28,064 nucleotides of DNA from Firmicutes bacterium CAG:145 (GTDB taxonomy: Bacteria; Bacillota; Clostridia; Peptostreptococcales; Anaerovoracaceae), in contig FR882584.1 of the NCBI GenBank assembly GCA_000435715.1, positions 1 through 28,064 of the forward strand, given 5' to 3'. The notes under the pieces were generated by a model. It had not been told where the DNA came from, searched no databases, and saw nothing but the letters and a program-made list of their open reading frames with translations. The position numbers were made by a program, and so were the translations under genes. Position 1 is the first letter of the stretch. Every line of letters starts with the position of its first letter. Positions 1 to 7,412 of the stretch are shown one piece after another.

Positions 1-39
1 ATTCAGGCTTGGGATTTGGTAGGATGAGAGGAGACAGAA

Positions 40-801
40 ATGGGAAAATATCAATGGAAAGCTGTAGCTGATGAATTTACTTCTTTACTCAGATTGCATT
101 ATCCGCCGGTGGCTCTTAAATGGATAGAAACAGAAGAAGAGCTTAAGGCCATACCGAAGGTAAGGCTGCACGACAAGCACATGCCGCCGTGTACCATAGT
201 CAGCCACGCCGCCCAGTTTAACTGGACCAGCGCATGCAGGCCGGAGAACATTCACGCCAACTATTGCAGAGGAATAAACGGAATGTTTGAGAGAGATGAA
301 AAATGGTATTCGGGCGAGATGTTCAATAACGTGTGGTTCGATAATATCGAGGCCTCTAAGGCTCACAACCGGTCCCTTGAGTGCGTGCCCGCCAAGTATA
401 TCGCCATGGTGGCATCGCCCCTTTCGGCAGAGAGGATAGAACCCGATGTGGTAGTGTTCAACGTGGTGCCGGCGCAGGCGTTCATGCTGCTGTCTGCGCT
501 TCAATATCACAGATACGACAAATTTGAGTTTTCCTTCGTGGGAGAATCCACCTGCTCCGACTCGTGGGGAAAAACCTTCACCACGGGCAAGCCGGGCCTT
601 GGCCTGCCGTGCTATGCCGACAAGAAATTTGCGGGAATGTCAGATTCTGATCTGAGGGTAACCATGACTCCCGAAGACGCGGTTAAGGCATTGGAGGGGC
701 TGAAAGGAATGAGCAAGAACGGGCTCAGGTATCCGATAGCTTCTTACAGCCTGACCAGCGACATATTGGACGGACTACCGAAGCATTATCTCGAATTCTA
801 A
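40..801 (+). CDS. DUF169 family protein
   Basis: This 253-residue protein resembles the DUF169 family. The N-terminal part has the family-type Pro-Pro-Val-Ala-Leu-Lys segment (about residues 21-27), followed by Cys-containing stretches near residues 50-75 and a Gly/Cys-rich segment near 170-195. DUF169 proteins are soluble, common in strict anaerobes and methanogens, and have no established reaction. The start is set by a GGAG-type site about 7 bases upstream of the ATG. The gene ends just before a strong hairpin terminator, so it is the last gene of a unit that begins outside the window. Its position beside the sigma-54 catabolic locus suggests, but does not prove, a role there. Confidence in the family is moderate to good; the function is unknown. 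Confidence 0.7.
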   Translation: MGKYQWKAVADEFTSLLRLHYPPVALKWIETEEELKAIPKVRLHDKHMPPCTIVSHAAQFNWTSACRPENIHANYCRGINGMFERDEKWYSGEMFNNVWFDNIEASKAHNRSLECVPAKYIAMVASPLSAERIEPDVVVFNVVPAQAFMLLSALQYHRYDKFEFSFVGESTCSDSWGKTFTTGKPGLGLPCYADKKFAGMSDSDLRVTMTPEDAVKALEGLKGMSKNGLRYPIASYSLTSDILDGLPKHYLEF

Positions 802-824
802 AAGAATATGCCTATAGAAACCAT

Positions 825-869
825 GAGGGCTCCTCGCATTGAACGAGGAGCCCTCTTCTTCATTTTTTG
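825..869 (+). terminator. intrinsic terminator after the DUF169 gene
   Basis: A 12-bp perfect stem (825-836 with 844-855, GAGGGCTCCTCG and its complement) has a 7-nt loop. It is followed by a T-rich tract with a run of six T. Confidence 0.9.
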
Positions 870-883
870 TTAGGAGGCAAAAA

Positions 884-928
884 ATGAAATTTATTAAAAA
901 ATTCAGAAAAGGCAGCTTAGAGGAGTAG
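884..928 (+). other. possible truncated gene start (14 codons)
   Basis: A TAGGAGG box sits 6 bases before an ATG that opens a 14-codon Lys-rich reading frame (MKFIKKFRKGSLEE). It stops inside the antisense 3' end of the mutarotase-like gene. It may be the remnant of a gene start left by a rearrangement, a real small peptide, or chance. Nothing else supports it. Confidence 0.2.
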
Positions 929-1733
929 GCTCGACGCCATCGTCTTCGGCCGGAGTGTGAATATAATCGATTCCCAGTATAATCCTATGGGCCAGAGTCT
1001 GACCTTTTTTTAGCTGTTCTTCGCCGGAAGAAAAGGCCTTGATGTTGACCCGGCTTGCCGCTTCGTCTTTGGAACATGATGCTGAATCAAAGGTGGAATA
1101 TACGGACAGCCTCAGCAGGCTTTTATCGTCGGCCAGCTCGATCATAGGCTTTATCTCTTCGCTGTGATTTAAGAATATCGGCGTTTCGCAATCAAGAGGC
1201 GCGAAGGCCATGCCCTTGTAGGCCGATTCTGCCACAGCCGTCTCGCTTCCGGAGGAATCCGTCAAGGACGGGCAGAAAGTACATATGCCGAAGGCCTTGC
1301 CGGAAGAATCTATACTGAAGTTTCCCTCGATATTTACTGCCGCCGCTTCTGCCGGCGTTGCGAATATGTCTACTATCAGCCTGTTCAGATTTACCCATGT
1401 GATGCGCAGGCCTATCTTTACCGAGACTCCGAAAGGCGAGTCGGCGCCGTTCAGCTCCTGTGCAAACAGAACGTGATTTTCACCTTCCTCCATGACGTTC
1501 CATACGGTATCGGAGAGGACTTTTCCCAGAGAGCCTCCCAATATTGGCAGCGTGTTTGCACCCGCCAAATCTTCCATGGACATATCGGGACGGTGAACAT
1601 ATATGCCCGATATGGAGGCTCCGTAGTTTGTCACGTCTACGTAGTCGTCCGTATTGTTGGGTATCCTGAATTTATATACGGGATTGCCTTCAGCAGTTTT
1701 GAAGAGCAGTTCTTTTTTTATGCTTTGAGTCAT
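903..1733 (-). CDS. divergent aldose 1-epimerase (galactose mutarotase-like) fold protein
   Basis: The 276-residue product has the N-terminal pattern of the GalM/mutarotase superfamily. A short strand repeat leads into the Val-Thr-Asn-Tyr-Gly-Ala-Ser-Ile segment, then an Asp/Glu-Asp-Leu turn. The HPFFNL-like catalytic His region is not recognisable: the equivalent place reads VNIEGNFSID. Mutarotase activity is therefore uncertain, and the protein may bind or isomerise another cyclic compound. The ATG at 1733 is chosen over a GTG at 1742 because GGAGG lies 8 bases upstream of it. A sigma-54 promoter lies about 40 bases upstream, divergent from the cupin-aldolase unit, so it is probably co-regulated with the catabolic operon. 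The fold assignment rests on motif resemblance only. Confidence 0.55.
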   Translation of the reverse strand: MTQSIKKELLFKTAEGNPVYKFRIPNNTDDYVDVTNYGASISGIYVHRPDMSMEDLAGANTLPILGGSLGKVLSDTVWNVMEEGENHVLFAQELNGADSPFGVSVKIGLRITWVNLNRLIVDIFATPAEAAAVNIEGNFSIDSSGKAFGICTFCPSLTDSSGSETAVAESAYKGMAFAPLDCETPIFLNHSEEIKPMIELADDKSLLRLSVYSTFDSASCSKDEAASRVNIKAFSSGEEQLKKGQTLAHRIILGIDYIHTPAEDDGVEPTPLSCLF

Positions 1734-1772
1734 TTTCCACACCTCCGCGTTTATCGATACACAATTTTAAAA

Positions 1773-1788
1773 TGCAAAAAATATGCCA
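1773..1788 (-). promoter_or_regulatory. sigma-54 (-24/-12) promoter, leftward, for the mutarotase-like gene
   Basis: On the minus strand the sequence reads TGGCATATTTTTTGCA. This matches TGGCAC-N5-TTGCA, with the invariant GG and GC separated by exactly 10 bases. The predicted start is near 1763, about 30 bases before the ATG. A dyad-like activator site (1861-1878) lies 72 bases upstream. Confidence 0.8.
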
Positions 1789-1828
1789 ATGCCGATAAGC
1801 TAAAATACAGCCTCGTGATACGGCTCTG

Positions 1829-1846
1829 TAAGTTGAAACCAACTTG
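1829..1846. promoter_or_regulatory. candidate upstream activator site for the rightward sigma-54 promoter
   Basis: The 18-mer TAAGTTGAAACCAACTTG contains a perfect 6-bp inverted repeat (AAGTTG/CAACTT, 4-nt spacer). It ends 71 bases before the -24 element at 1918. The 18-mer at 4893-4910 has the same AAGT...TTG frame, and most differences between the two are transitions. It is inferred to be bound by the PAS/AAA+/HTH activator encoded at 3372-4847. Confidence 0.6.
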
Positions 1847-1860
1847 AAGGCAGAACGGAG

Positions 1861-1878
1861 CAAGTTAAAAATGAATTC
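1861..1878. promoter_or_regulatory. candidate upstream activator site for the leftward sigma-54 promoter
   Basis: CAAGTTAAAAATGAATTC matches the degenerate pattern built from the other two sites (YAAGTYRAWAYYRRYTTG) at 15 of 18 positions. It lies exactly 72 bases upstream of the -24 end of the minus-strand promoter. Its right half is weaker than in the other two sites. Confidence 0.45.
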
Positions 1879-1917
1879 GTACCCGTGCAAATCTGCAAAA
1901 ATCCCACGGCAAGCATA

Positions 1918-1933
1918 TGGCATGGCTCTTGCA
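1918..1933 (+). promoter_or_regulatory. sigma-54 (-24/-12) promoter for the cupin-aldolase unit
   Basis: The sequence TGGCATGGCTCTTGCA has GG and GC 10 bases apart, as in the sigma-54 consensus. The predicted start is near 1944, giving a leader of about 58 nt before the cupin ATG. Confidence 0.82.
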
Positions 1934-2001
1934 TTAGAATATTAAAGAAATATTATCATATTACGCATTCAAGATGCTTAAATAAGAAAGGAGATTTAAT
2001 T

Positions 2002-2478
2002 ATGGCAAAAATTATGTACGGCAATTATAACGATCTGCCATGGATGCCAAACCACAAAAAAGATGTAGACGGAAAGGTGATGTGCTACATGAAGTGCTTT
2101 GCGATGGAAGCGGCCAACCTGCATATGTGCATGGGAAAAATGTACAACGGTATGCCTATAGGACCTCATACCCATCCCAACGAACAGATAGCTACCTGCG
2201 TAAAGGGTGAGTGCGATTACTGGGTAAACGGAGTTCCGTACCGCTTGGCTCCCGGCTGCTGGGTAAACGTTCCGCCGCATTACGTTCATTATGCTCACGT
2301 ATACCGTTCGGTAGGCCCGTGCTATCAGCTGGATATAATGTCGCCGAGAAGGTCTTCCAGCTGCGACGAGTACATAGCATGGCTGAAGGAAGAACACGAC
2401 ATAGATTGGAATGCGGGAGGAATAGAAGTTCCCGACCTTGACGCTCCTCAGGACGATACGGCAGAGGTGAGAGCGTAA
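2002..2478 (+). CDS. single-domain cupin protein 1
   Basis: A 158-residue cupin. Motif 1 is His56-x-His58-x-x-Glu61-Gln within GPHTHPNEQ, and the second motif provides His96 in the PPHYVHYAH segment, so the usual 3-His/1-Glu metal site is present. Cupins of this type can be isomerases, decarboxylases, lyases or dioxygenases, or can only bind ligand. The start is the ATG following AAAGGAGA at 8 bases; an in-frame ATG farther upstream (1885) lies before the sigma-54 promoter and is rejected. The aldolase follows after 24 bases. A second, shorter cupin (7005-7385) shares the motif order and the xYGNYNDLPW-like opening (SGNWNEMPF), so the two are paralogues in the same regulon. Confidence 0.85.
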   Translation: MAKIMYGNYNDLPWMPNHKKDVDGKVMCYMKCFAMEAANLHMCMGKMYNGMPIGPHTHPNEQIATCVKGECDYWVNGVPYRLAPGCWVNVPPHYVHYAHVYRSVGPCYQLDIMSPRRSSSCDEYIAWLKEEHDIDWNAGGIEVPDLDAPQDDTAEVRA

Positions 2479-2502
2479 CCGACAAGAAGGAGGGAATTTA
2501 CT

Positions 2503-3300
2503 ATGCAGATGCGCAACTTAATCAAAGAAAAAATCGCAGCCAACGGATATGCCGTAGGAGCGTTTGTGGCGTCGAGCTCGGCTACCAATTGCGAGATATT
2601 GGCCATGAACGGCTATGACTTTGTTATCATAGACTGCGAACACGCCCAGACTGACAGCGAAACGGCGGTCAACATGTTTAGAGCCTGCGAGATGTACGGC
2701 ATGGCTCCGATGGTAAGAGTCTACAATCCTTATGACGGCCCGATGATGAGCAGATTGCTTGACGTGGGAGCCCACGGTATAATGGTGCCGTTGGTAAACG
2801 ACGCCCCGCAGGCTAAGAATATCGTGGACAACACCAAATATGCTCCTGTGGGAAGACGAGGCGCCAACGGAGGAAGAGGCCCGAGATGGGGCGCATATGA
2901 CGACTATGTAAAAGTATGCAACGACAACACTCTTACCTTCGTCCAGTGCGAATCCATAGAGGGCGTGAACAACATTGAGGAGATAGCGGCTCTGCCGGGA
3001 GTGGACGGCGTCTTCATCGGCACCGGAGATTTGTCCCTTGAGATGGGTATAAAGTTTAAGGCGGACTCTTCGGCAAATCATACGGTAGACTCGCCGGAAA
3101 TGGTTGCGGCCATAGATAAAATCCTGCAGGCCTGCCTTAAAAACGGAAAGATACCCGGCATCGTAACCGCCAGCGCGGAGGATACGGCGAAGCGGGTGAA
3201 GCAGGGCTTTCAGTTCGTTACATGTATGAACGATTTGGGATTTTTCTGCTCGAGGACCAAGCAGCATTTGAAGAGTATAAGAGAGCTGGTAGGCAAATAA
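2503..3300 (+). CDS. HpcH/HpaI-type class II aldolase (2-oxo-4-hydroxyacid aldolase family)
   Basis: A 265-residue TIM-barrel aldolase of the HpcH/HpaI family. Members cleave 4-hydroxy-2-oxo acids to pyruvate (or a related 2-oxoacid) plus an aldehyde, using a divalent metal. The conserved residues match HpaI: the DCEH motif with His47 as catalytic base, Arg72 for pyruvate binding, Glu150 and Asp176 as metal ligands, the PVGRRGA loop at 116-121, and GTGDLS at 173-178. A strong AAGGAGGG site lies 8 bases before the ATG. It forms a two-gene unit with the upstream cupin under a sigma-54 promoter, followed by a strong terminator. The aldehyde partner cannot be read from the sequence. Confidence 0.88.
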   Translation: MQMRNLIKEKIAANGYAVGAFVASSSATNCEILAMNGYDFVIIDCEHAQTDSETAVNMFRACEMYGMAPMVRVYNPYDGPMMSRLLDVGAHGIMVPLVNDAPQAKNIVDNTKYAPVGRRGANGGRGPRWGAYDDYVKVCNDNTLTFVQCESIEGVNNIEEIAALPGVDGVFIGTGDLSLEMGIKFKADSSANHTVDSPEMVAAIDKILQACLKNGKIPGIVTASAEDTAKRVKQGFQFVTCMNDLGFFCSRTKQHLKSIRELVGK

Positions 3301-3323
3301 AAATAATAATAGTATCCTTACTG

Positions 3324-3365
3324 AAAAGGACGCCCGAATCTTTAAAATCGACGGGCGTCCTTTTT
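3324..3365. terminator. intrinsic terminator between the convergent aldolase and regulator genes
   Basis: A 13-bp perfect stem (3324-3336 with 3352-3364, AAAAGGACGCCCG and its complement) has a 15-nt loop and a terminal T run. It sits between convergent genes. The A run on the left side could supply a weaker U-tract for the other strand. Confidence 0.88.
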
Positions 3366-3371
3366 CTGTGC

Positions 3372-4847
3372 TTATTTGTTCTGTTCTATGCCTAACATGC
3401 GCATCTTTCTGACTATCGTAGACTGGGACGTTCCCAGCGCCTCCGCAACCTTATAAGTGGATTTGTAAAGGGTGAAAGCGTCGGTTATCATCTGCTTCTC
3501 CAGCATGTCGACGGCAGTCTTTAAATCGGAAATTCCCGACGTGGACGACGGCTCCCGGTTGTCGGACGAGACGAAGTCCATTATGTATTCTACCTGAGAG
3601 GCGGTGATGGAAGGCTCGTTGCCGACTATGACCAGTCTCTCCACTATGTTCTCCAGCTCTCGCACGTTTCCGGGCCACGAATACCTCTCCAGCGCTATTA
3701 CGGACTGGGGAGTAAAGAACTTGGACTTCTTATATTTCTTGTTGAACTTGCTCAAAAATGAAGAGGCCAAAGGAGGCACGTCTTCGGGACGCTCCCTGAG
3801 AGGCGGTATCTTGATAGGAAACACGTTCAGCCTGTAATACAGGTCCGTTCTGAAGGTGCTGTCCTTTACCATGTTCAGCAGGTTCTGATTGGTTGCGGCT
3901 ATTACCCGCACATCTATAGGTATGGTCTTGGTTCCGCCCACTCGCCTTATCTCCTTTTCCTGAAGGACGCGGAGAAGCTTGGGCTGCAAGGAAAGAGGAA
4001 ATTCTCCTATTTCGTCCAGCAGAATGGTTCCGTGATTGGCCATCTCAAACAAACCCACCTTTGAAGAAACGGCTCCCGTGAAGGAACCCTTTTCGTGTCC
4101 GAACAGCTCCGACTCCAGCAGGTTTTCCGGAATGGCGGCGCAGTTGACGGTGATGAAAGGCTGGTCCTGACGATCGCTCTTATAATGTATTTCCTTGGAC
4201 ATGACTTCTTTTCCGGTGCCGCTCTCCCCGTTGATTAGAATGGTAGCGTCTGACGGAGCCACTATGGAGATAAGCTTTCTGAGCTCAGCCATCTGTTTGG
4301 AATTACCCAGTATGGTGGAGTTGTTCAGCGCTCCTCTGAGAAAAGCCAGCTCTTTTTGAGCTGCCTGATTCTTTTCGCTTATGCTGGTCATGAAGTCGTG
4401 CCAGCTTGCAAGCATGGTAAGATCCTGTATGAGGGTGAACACGCAGGTGACTTGGCCGTCGTCGTCAAATATGGGAGTCGATGTGACCATAACCTGATTG
4501 TTGGCAGGGGTCTGTGAAAGCATGGTAATCTGGCGCTTTTTCTCCGCGGCCACCAAGGCAGCTGAACGGTTATCCGGCTTTTCCAAGAACTTGTACTGGA
4601 ATTCCGAAGGCGTAAAATTGAGAGGATCGTCCAAAGATACATAGAAATTACTTATGTCTACCACATGCTCTATGTGCTTGCCGAGAGCTTCTTCCAGCGG
4701 AACGCCGTAAATCATGCACCATGATTGATTTACGAAACGGACGATACCGTCTGGCGTGATTATATGTATGGGCTGGTTGACCATGTCGGCCATGCTGAAA
4801 ATATCTATGTATCGCTGATCTATATAGTCAAAATTTGAATTGTACAT
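3372..4847 (-). CDS. PAS-domain sigma-54-dependent transcriptional activator
   Basis: A 491-residue bacterial enhancer-binding protein. The N-terminal sensor is PAS-like (about residues 15-145, with the IITPDGIVRFVNQSW segment). A short linker is followed by the AAA+ domain (about 177-405), with Walker A GESGTGKE at 207-214, the sigma-54 contact loop GSFTGA at 254-259 (Ser in place of the usual first Ala), Walker B ILLDEI at 275-280, and WPGNVRELEN at 391-400. A Fis-type helix-turn-helix lies near 465-487. There is no phosphoreceiver domain, so it probably senses a small molecule through PAS. The ATG at 4847 is used, with GGAGGG 6 bases upstream, rather than the upstream ATG at 4895. It lies between the units it probably controls. 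Confidence 0.93.
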   Translation of the reverse strand: MYNSNFDYIDQRYIDIFSMADMVNQPIHIITPDGIVRFVNQSWCMIYGVPLEEALGKHIEHVVDISNFYVSLDDPLNFTPSEFQYKFLEKPDNRSAALVAAEKKRQITMLSQTPANNQVMVTSTPIFDDDGQVTCVFTLIQDLTMLASWHDFMTSISEKNQAAQKELAFLRGALNNSTILGNSKQMAELRKLISIVAPSDATILINGESGTGKEVMSKEIHYKSDRQDQPFITVNCAAIPENLLESELFGHEKGSFTGAVSSKVGLFEMANHGTILLDEIGEFPLSLQPKLLRVLQEKEIRRVGGTKTIPIDVRVIAATNQNLLNMVKDSTFRTDLYYRLNVFPIKIPPLRERPEDVPPLASSFLSKFNKKYKKSKFFTPQSVIALERYSWPGNVRELENIVERLVIVGNEPSITASQVEYIMDFVSSDNREPSSTSGISDLKTAVDMLEKQMITDAFTLYKSTYKVAEALGTSQSTIVRKMRMLGIEQNK

Positions 4848-4892
4848 TTTTAGCCCTCCTGAGTTGGAATTATTGAGTCGATATTTGCTCGG

Positions 4893-4910
4893 CAAGTCAA
4901 TATTGGTTTG
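4893..4910. promoter_or_regulatory. candidate upstream activator site for the large operon, also in the regulator leader
   Basis: CAAGTCAATATTGGTTTG is a dyad of CAA-N2-CAAT and ATTG-N2-TTG. It ends 72 bases before the -24 element at 4983, almost the same spacing as at the 1829-1846 site. It also lies about 10-27 bases downstream of the predicted transcription start of the regulator gene, so binding there could make the activator repress its own synthesis. Confidence 0.6.
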
Positions 4911-4926
4911 AAATTTGGTTTATATC

Positions 4927-4954
4927 ATTATAACACATTTGATTTTGTAAGCAA
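4927..4954 (-). promoter_or_regulatory. sigma-A-type promoter of the regulator gene
   Basis: On the minus strand, TTGCTT (4949-4954) and TATAAT (4927-4932) are separated by 16 bases, with an extended TGT just before the -10. The start is predicted near 4920. Confidence 0.65.
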
Positions 4955-4982
4955 GTGCAACATTTTGACACTGTTAAAAACT

Positions 4983-4998
4983 TGGCATAAAGATTGCA
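4983..4998 (+). promoter_or_regulatory. sigma-54 (-24/-12) promoter of the 13-gene operon
   Basis: TGGCATAAAGATTGCA has the invariant GG and GC 10 bases apart. The start is predicted near 5009, giving a 68-nt leader to the BKACE gene. Confidence 0.85.
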
Positions 4999-5076
4999 AT
5001 GTATATGCGTGACAATAAAAAGTTTTTATACGGTACTGCTGAGAATAAAAACTTTTGAGAAAGGAACTATATTAAA

Positions 5077-6006
5077 ATGAAAAAGAAGAAAATTTTTATA
5101 ACGGCAGCGTTGACCGGAGCAGTACATGTACCAAGCATGAGTCCGTATCTGCCGGTAACGCCGCAGGAGCTGGCGGACGAAGCCGTAAGAGCATACGAGG
5201 CCGGGGCGTCTACCGTACATATCCATACGAGAAACCCAAAGACGGGGGAGCCGGACGCCAGTCTGGACTTGATGAGAGAAACGCTGAAGCTTATAAAAGC
5301 CAGATGTGACGTGGTGTGCTGCGTTACCACGGGAGCCAGCCAGCTTATGACGCTGGAAGAGAGACTCGCTCCTGTAGCCGAATTCAAACCGGAGCTGGCC
5401 ACCCTCAACGCAGGATCCATGAACTTCGTGCTCTCTGATATAGCCAAAAAGATTCACGATGGGTTCGGCTGGGAAAAGCCGTATCTCAAGGCCACGAGAG
5501 GCAACGTGTTCGCCAACAGCTTCAACAGCCTGGAGGCATTCATAGAGACCATGAACAAGAACGGCACCAGACCTGAGTTTGAGGTATACGACGTGGCCAT
5601 GATAAACAACATCGCATACTTCATCAAAGAAGGAATAATCAAACTGCCGGTGTACATGCAGTTCGTGCTTGGGATTACAGGCGGCTTGCCTGCATCGGTG
5701 GGAAACCTGAACTTCCTGTACGAAACGGCTTGCAGACAGATAGGTGAAGAAAACTTCATCTGGTCCGTAGCAGGCGCAGGAAGACATCAGATGCAGATGG
5801 CGGCAGCAGGCTTGGCGCTGGGAGGCAACGTCCGAGTTGGGCTGGAGGACAACCTCTATCTGGAACCGGGTCAGTTGGCCAAGTCCAGCGGAGAACAGGT
5901 GGCGGCGGTCAGAGACATGGCCATGATAATGGGCTACGACATAGCGACTTCGGCAGATGTGAGAAAACAGCTTAGCCTTAAAGGAGCAGAAAAAATCGTA
6001 TTGTAA
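5077..6006 (+). CDS. beta-keto acid cleavage enzyme (BKACE, formerly DUF849)
   Basis: The 309-residue protein carries the BKACE signature. It has an N-terminal ITAALTGA segment, a zinc-binding His48-x-His50 in VHIHTR, the TGG segment near 201-203, and Glu257 in GLEDN as the expected third metal ligand. Characterised family members (3-keto-5-aminohexanoate cleavage enzyme and relatives) condense a 3-keto acid with acetyl-CoA to give acetoacetate and a new acyl-CoA. Specificity differs widely between clades, so the substrate is open. It is the first gene of the sigma-54 operon, 31 bases ahead of the DUF6282 gene. Placement suggests that the pathway generates a beta-keto acid. Confidence 0.9.
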   Translation: MKKKKIFITAALTGAVHVPSMSPYLPVTPQELADEAVRAYEAGASTVHIHTRNPKTGEPDASLDLMRETLKLIKARCDVVCCVTTGASQLMTLEERLAPVAEFKPELATLNAGSMNFVLSDIAKKIHDGFGWEKPYLKATRGNVFANSFNSLEAFIETMNKNGTRPEFEVYDVAMINNIAYFIKEGIIKLPVYMQFVLGITGGLPASVGNLNFLYETACRQIGEENFIWSVAGAGRHQMQMAAAGLALGGNVRVGLEDNLYLEPGQLAKSSGEQVAAVRDMAMIMGYDIATSADVRKQLSLKGAEKIVL

Positions 6007-6037
6007 TCAAAGTTTTTATTTAAGTAGGAGGAAAAAG

Positions 6038-6979
6038 ATGGGACATGACAACAGTGTAAATTGGGAACAGTTAGAAAAGGATTATGTGATTTGCCACGGA
6101 GACTTGCTGGAGGGGGCAGTAGACATGCACCTTCATGTGGCACCGTCTCTGATGTACAGAAAGTGCGACATCGCAGAACTGACCTTGCGCTGCGAACAGT
6201 TTGGATACAAGGCAGTAGTGCACAAAGATCATCACATGATGACAGGTCCGGGCTGCAAAATAGTAAACGATCATATCAACAAAGAAGGCAAGTGCGTGGC
6301 GATAGGCTCTGTGTGCCTCAACAATACCAACGGCGGCCTCAATCCGTATGCCGTAAAGTCGGCTATTTCCGCCGGCTGCAAAGTCATATGGCTGCCTACG
6401 GTGTCGGCTCAGAATCACATTAACGCAGTGCTTAAAGGAACATCCTTTCCTAAGCTGGCCAACGGAATAGTGATAGAAGAGGAGGCCATAAAGCTGGTGG
6501 ACGAAAAGGGAGACTGCAAGAAAGAAATCGTCGACATCCTGAACGTAATCAAGGAGCATCCGGGCGTTGTCCTGGCGACAGGCCACGGCGACTGCCACGA
6601 AATAAACAAAGTAGTTGAGAAGGCCTGCGAAATGGGTATGCAGGACCAGATAATGGTAGATCATCCCGACTTCATGCTTGAAACGCCTGACGAGCTGCTC
6701 CAGCACTGGGTAGATTTGGGAGTTTGGATCGAGTGGGTAGGAACCATGTTCTGCGGCATATCGCGCCATCACATGTGGGATTACGCCAATATGGCGGAGA
6801 AAATCAGAAAGACCGGCGTGAACAGAACCATAATTTCCACCGACTTCGGTCAGCTGGATAACGTCGATCCTGTTAAGGGTTTGGATAATGTTATTGACGG
6901 ACTTCTCAAGGAAGGATTTACGAAAGATGAAATCCGCACCATGATAAGCGTCAATCCATCTAAAGTCTTGGGAATATAA
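6038..6979 (+). CDS. DUF6282-like amidohydrolase-superfamily protein
   Basis: A 313-residue probable metal-dependent hydrolase. The opening AVDMHLHVAPS supplies His31-x-His33, and His62/His65/His66 follow in VVHKDHHMM. TGHGD near residue 187, VDHPD near 210 and STDFGQ near 270 resemble later amidohydrolase metal or base positions. This resembles the DUF6282 group, whose members are generally annotated as amidohydrolase-like without a defined reaction. An AGGAGG site lies 8 bases upstream of the ATG. The gene lies between BKACE and a cupin with gaps under 35 bases, so it is translated from the same transcript. Hydrolysis of a cyclic amide, ester or lactone intermediate is inference. Confidence 0.75.
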   Translation: MGHDNSVNWEQLEKDYVICHGDLLEGAVDMHLHVAPSLMYRKCDIAELTLRCEQFGYKAVVHKDHHMMTGPGCKIVNDHINKEGKCVAIGSVCLNNTNGGLNPYAVKSAISAGCKVIWLPTVSAQNHINAVLKGTSFPKLANGIVIEEEAIKLVDEKGDCKKEIVDILNVIKEHPGVVLATGHGDCHEINKVVEKACEMGMQDQIMVDHPDFMLETPDELLQHWVDLGVWIEWVGTMFCGISRHHMWDYANMAEKIRKTGVNRTIISTDFGQLDNVDPVKGLDNVIDGLLKEGFTKDEIRTMISVNPSKVLGI

Positions 6980-7004
6980 AATAAAATCGAAAAGGAGAGA
7001 AGAG

Positions 7005-7385
7005 ATGAGCGAAATTATGTCCGGTAATTGGAACGAAATGCCTTTCAGACCCTTGAGACAGGGTATGAAGCAGGTAACTCTGGCGATGGGTGCAGACGAT
7101 TGCACCGTAACACTGGGAATTGTTCAGGAAGGTCACGAAAAACGACCCCATTCACATCCGGAAGAGCAGGTTGCCTTAGTCGTAGCCGGCGAATGTGACT
7201 ATTATGTAGACGGAACATGCTATCATCTGACGCCGGGAGGATTTGTAACGGTTCCGGCCAATGTAGAACACTACATAGACGTACACGATACAGACATTCC
7301 GTGCTTTCAGATGGATATATTCGGAACACCTCGTCCGGAGTTTAAAGAAAAGTATATGGAATTTTTAGGAAGTTTGAAGAAATAG
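7005..7385 (+). CDS. single-domain cupin protein 2
   Basis: A 126-residue cupin. Metal-site motif 1 is His49-x-His51-x-x-Glu54-Gln, and motif 2 is the TPGGFVTVPANVEH segment with His89. It shares the HxHPxEQ core, the GECDY(W/Y)V(N/D)G strand and the C-terminal QxDI(M/F)xxPR segment with the 2002-2478 cupin. That indicates duplication within this locus. It may act on a pathway intermediate as an isomerase, decarboxylase or lyase; nothing in the sequence fixes which. An AAAGGAGAG site lies 7 bases from the ATG. It separates the catabolic genes from the first TRAP transporter. Confidence 0.85.
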   Translation: MSEIMSGNWNEMPFRPLRQGMKQVTLAMGADDCTVTLGIVQEGHEKRPHSHPEEQVALVVAGECDYYVDGTCYHLTPGGFVTVPANVEHYIDVHDTDIPCFQMDIFGTPRPEFKEKYMEFLGSLKK

Positions 7386-7412
7386 GCAGATAATTAAAGA
7401 AAGGAAGAAGAA

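Noticed and set aside
1885..2001. 39-codon N-terminal extension of cupin 1
   Set aside because: It would begin upstream of the sigma-54 promoter; the ATG at 2002 has a strong ribosome site.
2518..3267. 249-codon open frame on the minus strand of the aldolase gene
   Set aside because: Fully antisense to a well-motifed aldolase, with no recognisable domain; a coding-strand shadow.
6071..7105. 344-codon minus-strand open frame across the DUF6282 gene
   Set aside because: Antisense to a gene with clear metal-binding motifs, low-complexity composition and no ribosome site that would mark a start.
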